From: Trebonia sp.
GTDB lineage: Bacteria > Actinomycetota > Actinomycetes > Streptosporangiales > Streptosporangiaceae
DNA: 5,329 nt
Reading direction: 5' to 3'
Assembly (NCBI GenBank): GCA_030043595.1
Contig: JASHXJ010000032.1
Location: 1-5,329 of the forward strand
Shown: in pieces, positions 4,666 through 5,329 of the stretch
Layout: the number at the start of each line of letters is the position of its first letter
Numbering within the stretch: the first letter of the stretch is position 1
Program-made: the position numbers and the translations under genes
The notes under the pieces: model-generated
Seen by the model: only the letters and a program-made list of their open reading frames with translations
Databases searched by the model: none
Told to the model about the DNA's origin: nothing

Positions 4666-5329
4666 CGAGCACCGCCGCGAGTGCCGTGGCTGCGCGCCAG
4701 CAGTCGTGGAAGGTGTTGTACATCGGCGCGGGCGCCAGCCGGATCACGTCGGGCCGGCGGGCGTCGGCGAAGACGCCGAACTCGCCCCGCAGCCGCTGTG
4801 AGACCGGCCCAACGTCGCGGTCGCTGATCCGCACAGAGAGCTGCGCGCCGCGCCGGTCCGGGTCGCCCGGCGTGATCACCTCGGCCTGCCGCGCGGAGCA
4901 CACCTCATCGAGCATCGACTCAAGGTAGCCGGTCAGCCGTATGCTCTTGGCGCGCAGCCCGGGCATCCCGGCCTGGTCGAACATCTCGAGGGAGACCAGC
5001 ACGGGCGCCATCGCGAGGATCGGCGGGTTGGAGACCTGCCACGAGTCGGCGGTGTCCACCGGCGTGACCGTGGGCGCCATCTGGAACCGGGTGCCAGGAT
5101 CCGTCGACCACCAGCCCGCGAACTTCGGCAGGCCGCGGTCGGCGAGGTGCCGCTCGTGCACGAACGCGCCGGCCAGCGACCCAGGCCCCGCGTTGAGGTA
5201 CTTATAGGAGCACCAGGCCGCCCAGTCCGCGCCGCAGTCGTGCAGCCGCAGCGGGACGTTGCCGGCGGCATGGGCCAGGTCCCAGCCGACAACAGCGCCC
5301 GCGGCATGCCCGGCGTCCGTGATCGCGTC
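4658..5329 (-). CDS. kynU: Kynureninase, C-terminal part (5' end beyond the window)
   Basis: PLP-dependent hydrolase that cleaves 3-hydroxykynurenine (or kynurenine) to 3-hydroxyanthranilate (or anthranilate) plus L-alanine. The frame runs unbroken from the right edge to TGA at 4658-4660, giving 223 residues, about half of the usual 400-odd. Fragment residues 15-21 read GWDLAHA, whose Asp17 should contact the PLP pyridine nitrogen. CSYKYLNAG (40-48) contains the PLP-binding Lys43 (codon 5201-5203), followed by GSLAGAFVHERH. STRF-like TDPGTRFQM and SNPPIL are the usual kynureninase blocks of the second half, and VIRLAPAPMYNTF is near the C-terminus. It is the first gene visible in the kynU-kmo-kynA operon. 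The internal GTG at 5159-5161 is a Val codon within the conserved FVHE block, not a start. The operon promoter and any regulator lie off the right edge. Confidence 0.97.
   Translation of the reverse strand, partial: DAITDAGHAAGAVVGWDLAHAAGNVPLRLHDCGADWAAWCSYKYLNAGPGSLAGAFVHERHLADRGLPKFAGWWSTDPGTRFQMAPTVTPVDTADSWQVSNPPILAMAPVLVSLEMFDQAGMPGLRAKSIRLTGYLESMLDEVCSARQAEVITPGDPDRRGAQLSVRISDRDVGPVSQRLRGEFGVFADARRPDVIRLAPAPMYNTFHDCWRAATALAAVLGD

Noticed and set aside
4033..4827. A 264-residue + strand frame opposite the monooxygenase and kynureninase genes
   Set aside because: The opposite strand encodes well-conserved enzymes with all motifs; this frame has no recognisable domain and crosses the junction of two real genes.

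Overview
The window is very GC-rich, uses GTG as well as ATG starts, and its genes are packed with stop/start overlaps. This points to a high-GC actinomycete (Streptomyces-like or a relative); no marker allows a finer assignment. Most of the window (about 1768-5329) is a tryptophan-to-3-hydroxyanthranilate (kynurenine pathway) locus.

Layout. (1) Positions 2-1264, + strand: a membrane protein of the prolipoprotein diacylglyceryl transferase (Lgt) superfamily. It carries a Pro/Ala-rich, repeat-containing N-terminus and an extra soluble domain, and its catalytic positions are altered. It is open at the left edge. (2) Positions 1265-1767: a roughly 500-base stretch without a convincing gene. It holds a small GC hairpin, a 21-bp imperfect inverted repeat at 1379-1434, a triple TTCAGG array in a locally AT-richer patch, and a weak small reading frame that abuts the next gene. 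(3) Positions 1768-2670, + strand: an alpha/beta-hydrolase of the arylformamidase (kynurenine formamidase) type. (4) Positions 2561-5329, - strand: a tightly coupled operon read right to left, kynureninase (partial), kynurenine 3-monooxygenase, tryptophan 2,3-dioxygenase. Successive genes overlap by 8 and 4 nt.

How the genes work together. The dioxygenase opens the indole ring of L-tryptophan to give N-formylkynurenine. The hydrolase, convergently encoded and overlapping the dioxygenase gene by 110 bp, would release formate to give kynurenine. The monooxygenase makes 3-hydroxykynurenine, and kynureninase cleaves it to 3-hydroxyanthranilate plus alanine. In actinomycetes this product feeds either de novo NAD synthesis or catabolism (via 3-hydroxyanthranilate 3,4-dioxygenase) or secondary metabolites built on 3-hydroxyanthranilate. 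The window contains no gene that decides between them.

The oddities most worth a second look are: the convergent gene overlap with an unexplained 48-residue tail on the formamidase; the hydrophobic, Arg-rich C-terminal tail on the monooxygenase; the Cys-containing, His/Asn-lacking Lgt-like protein; and the inverted repeat at 1379-1434. I did not find a clearly new biological system.
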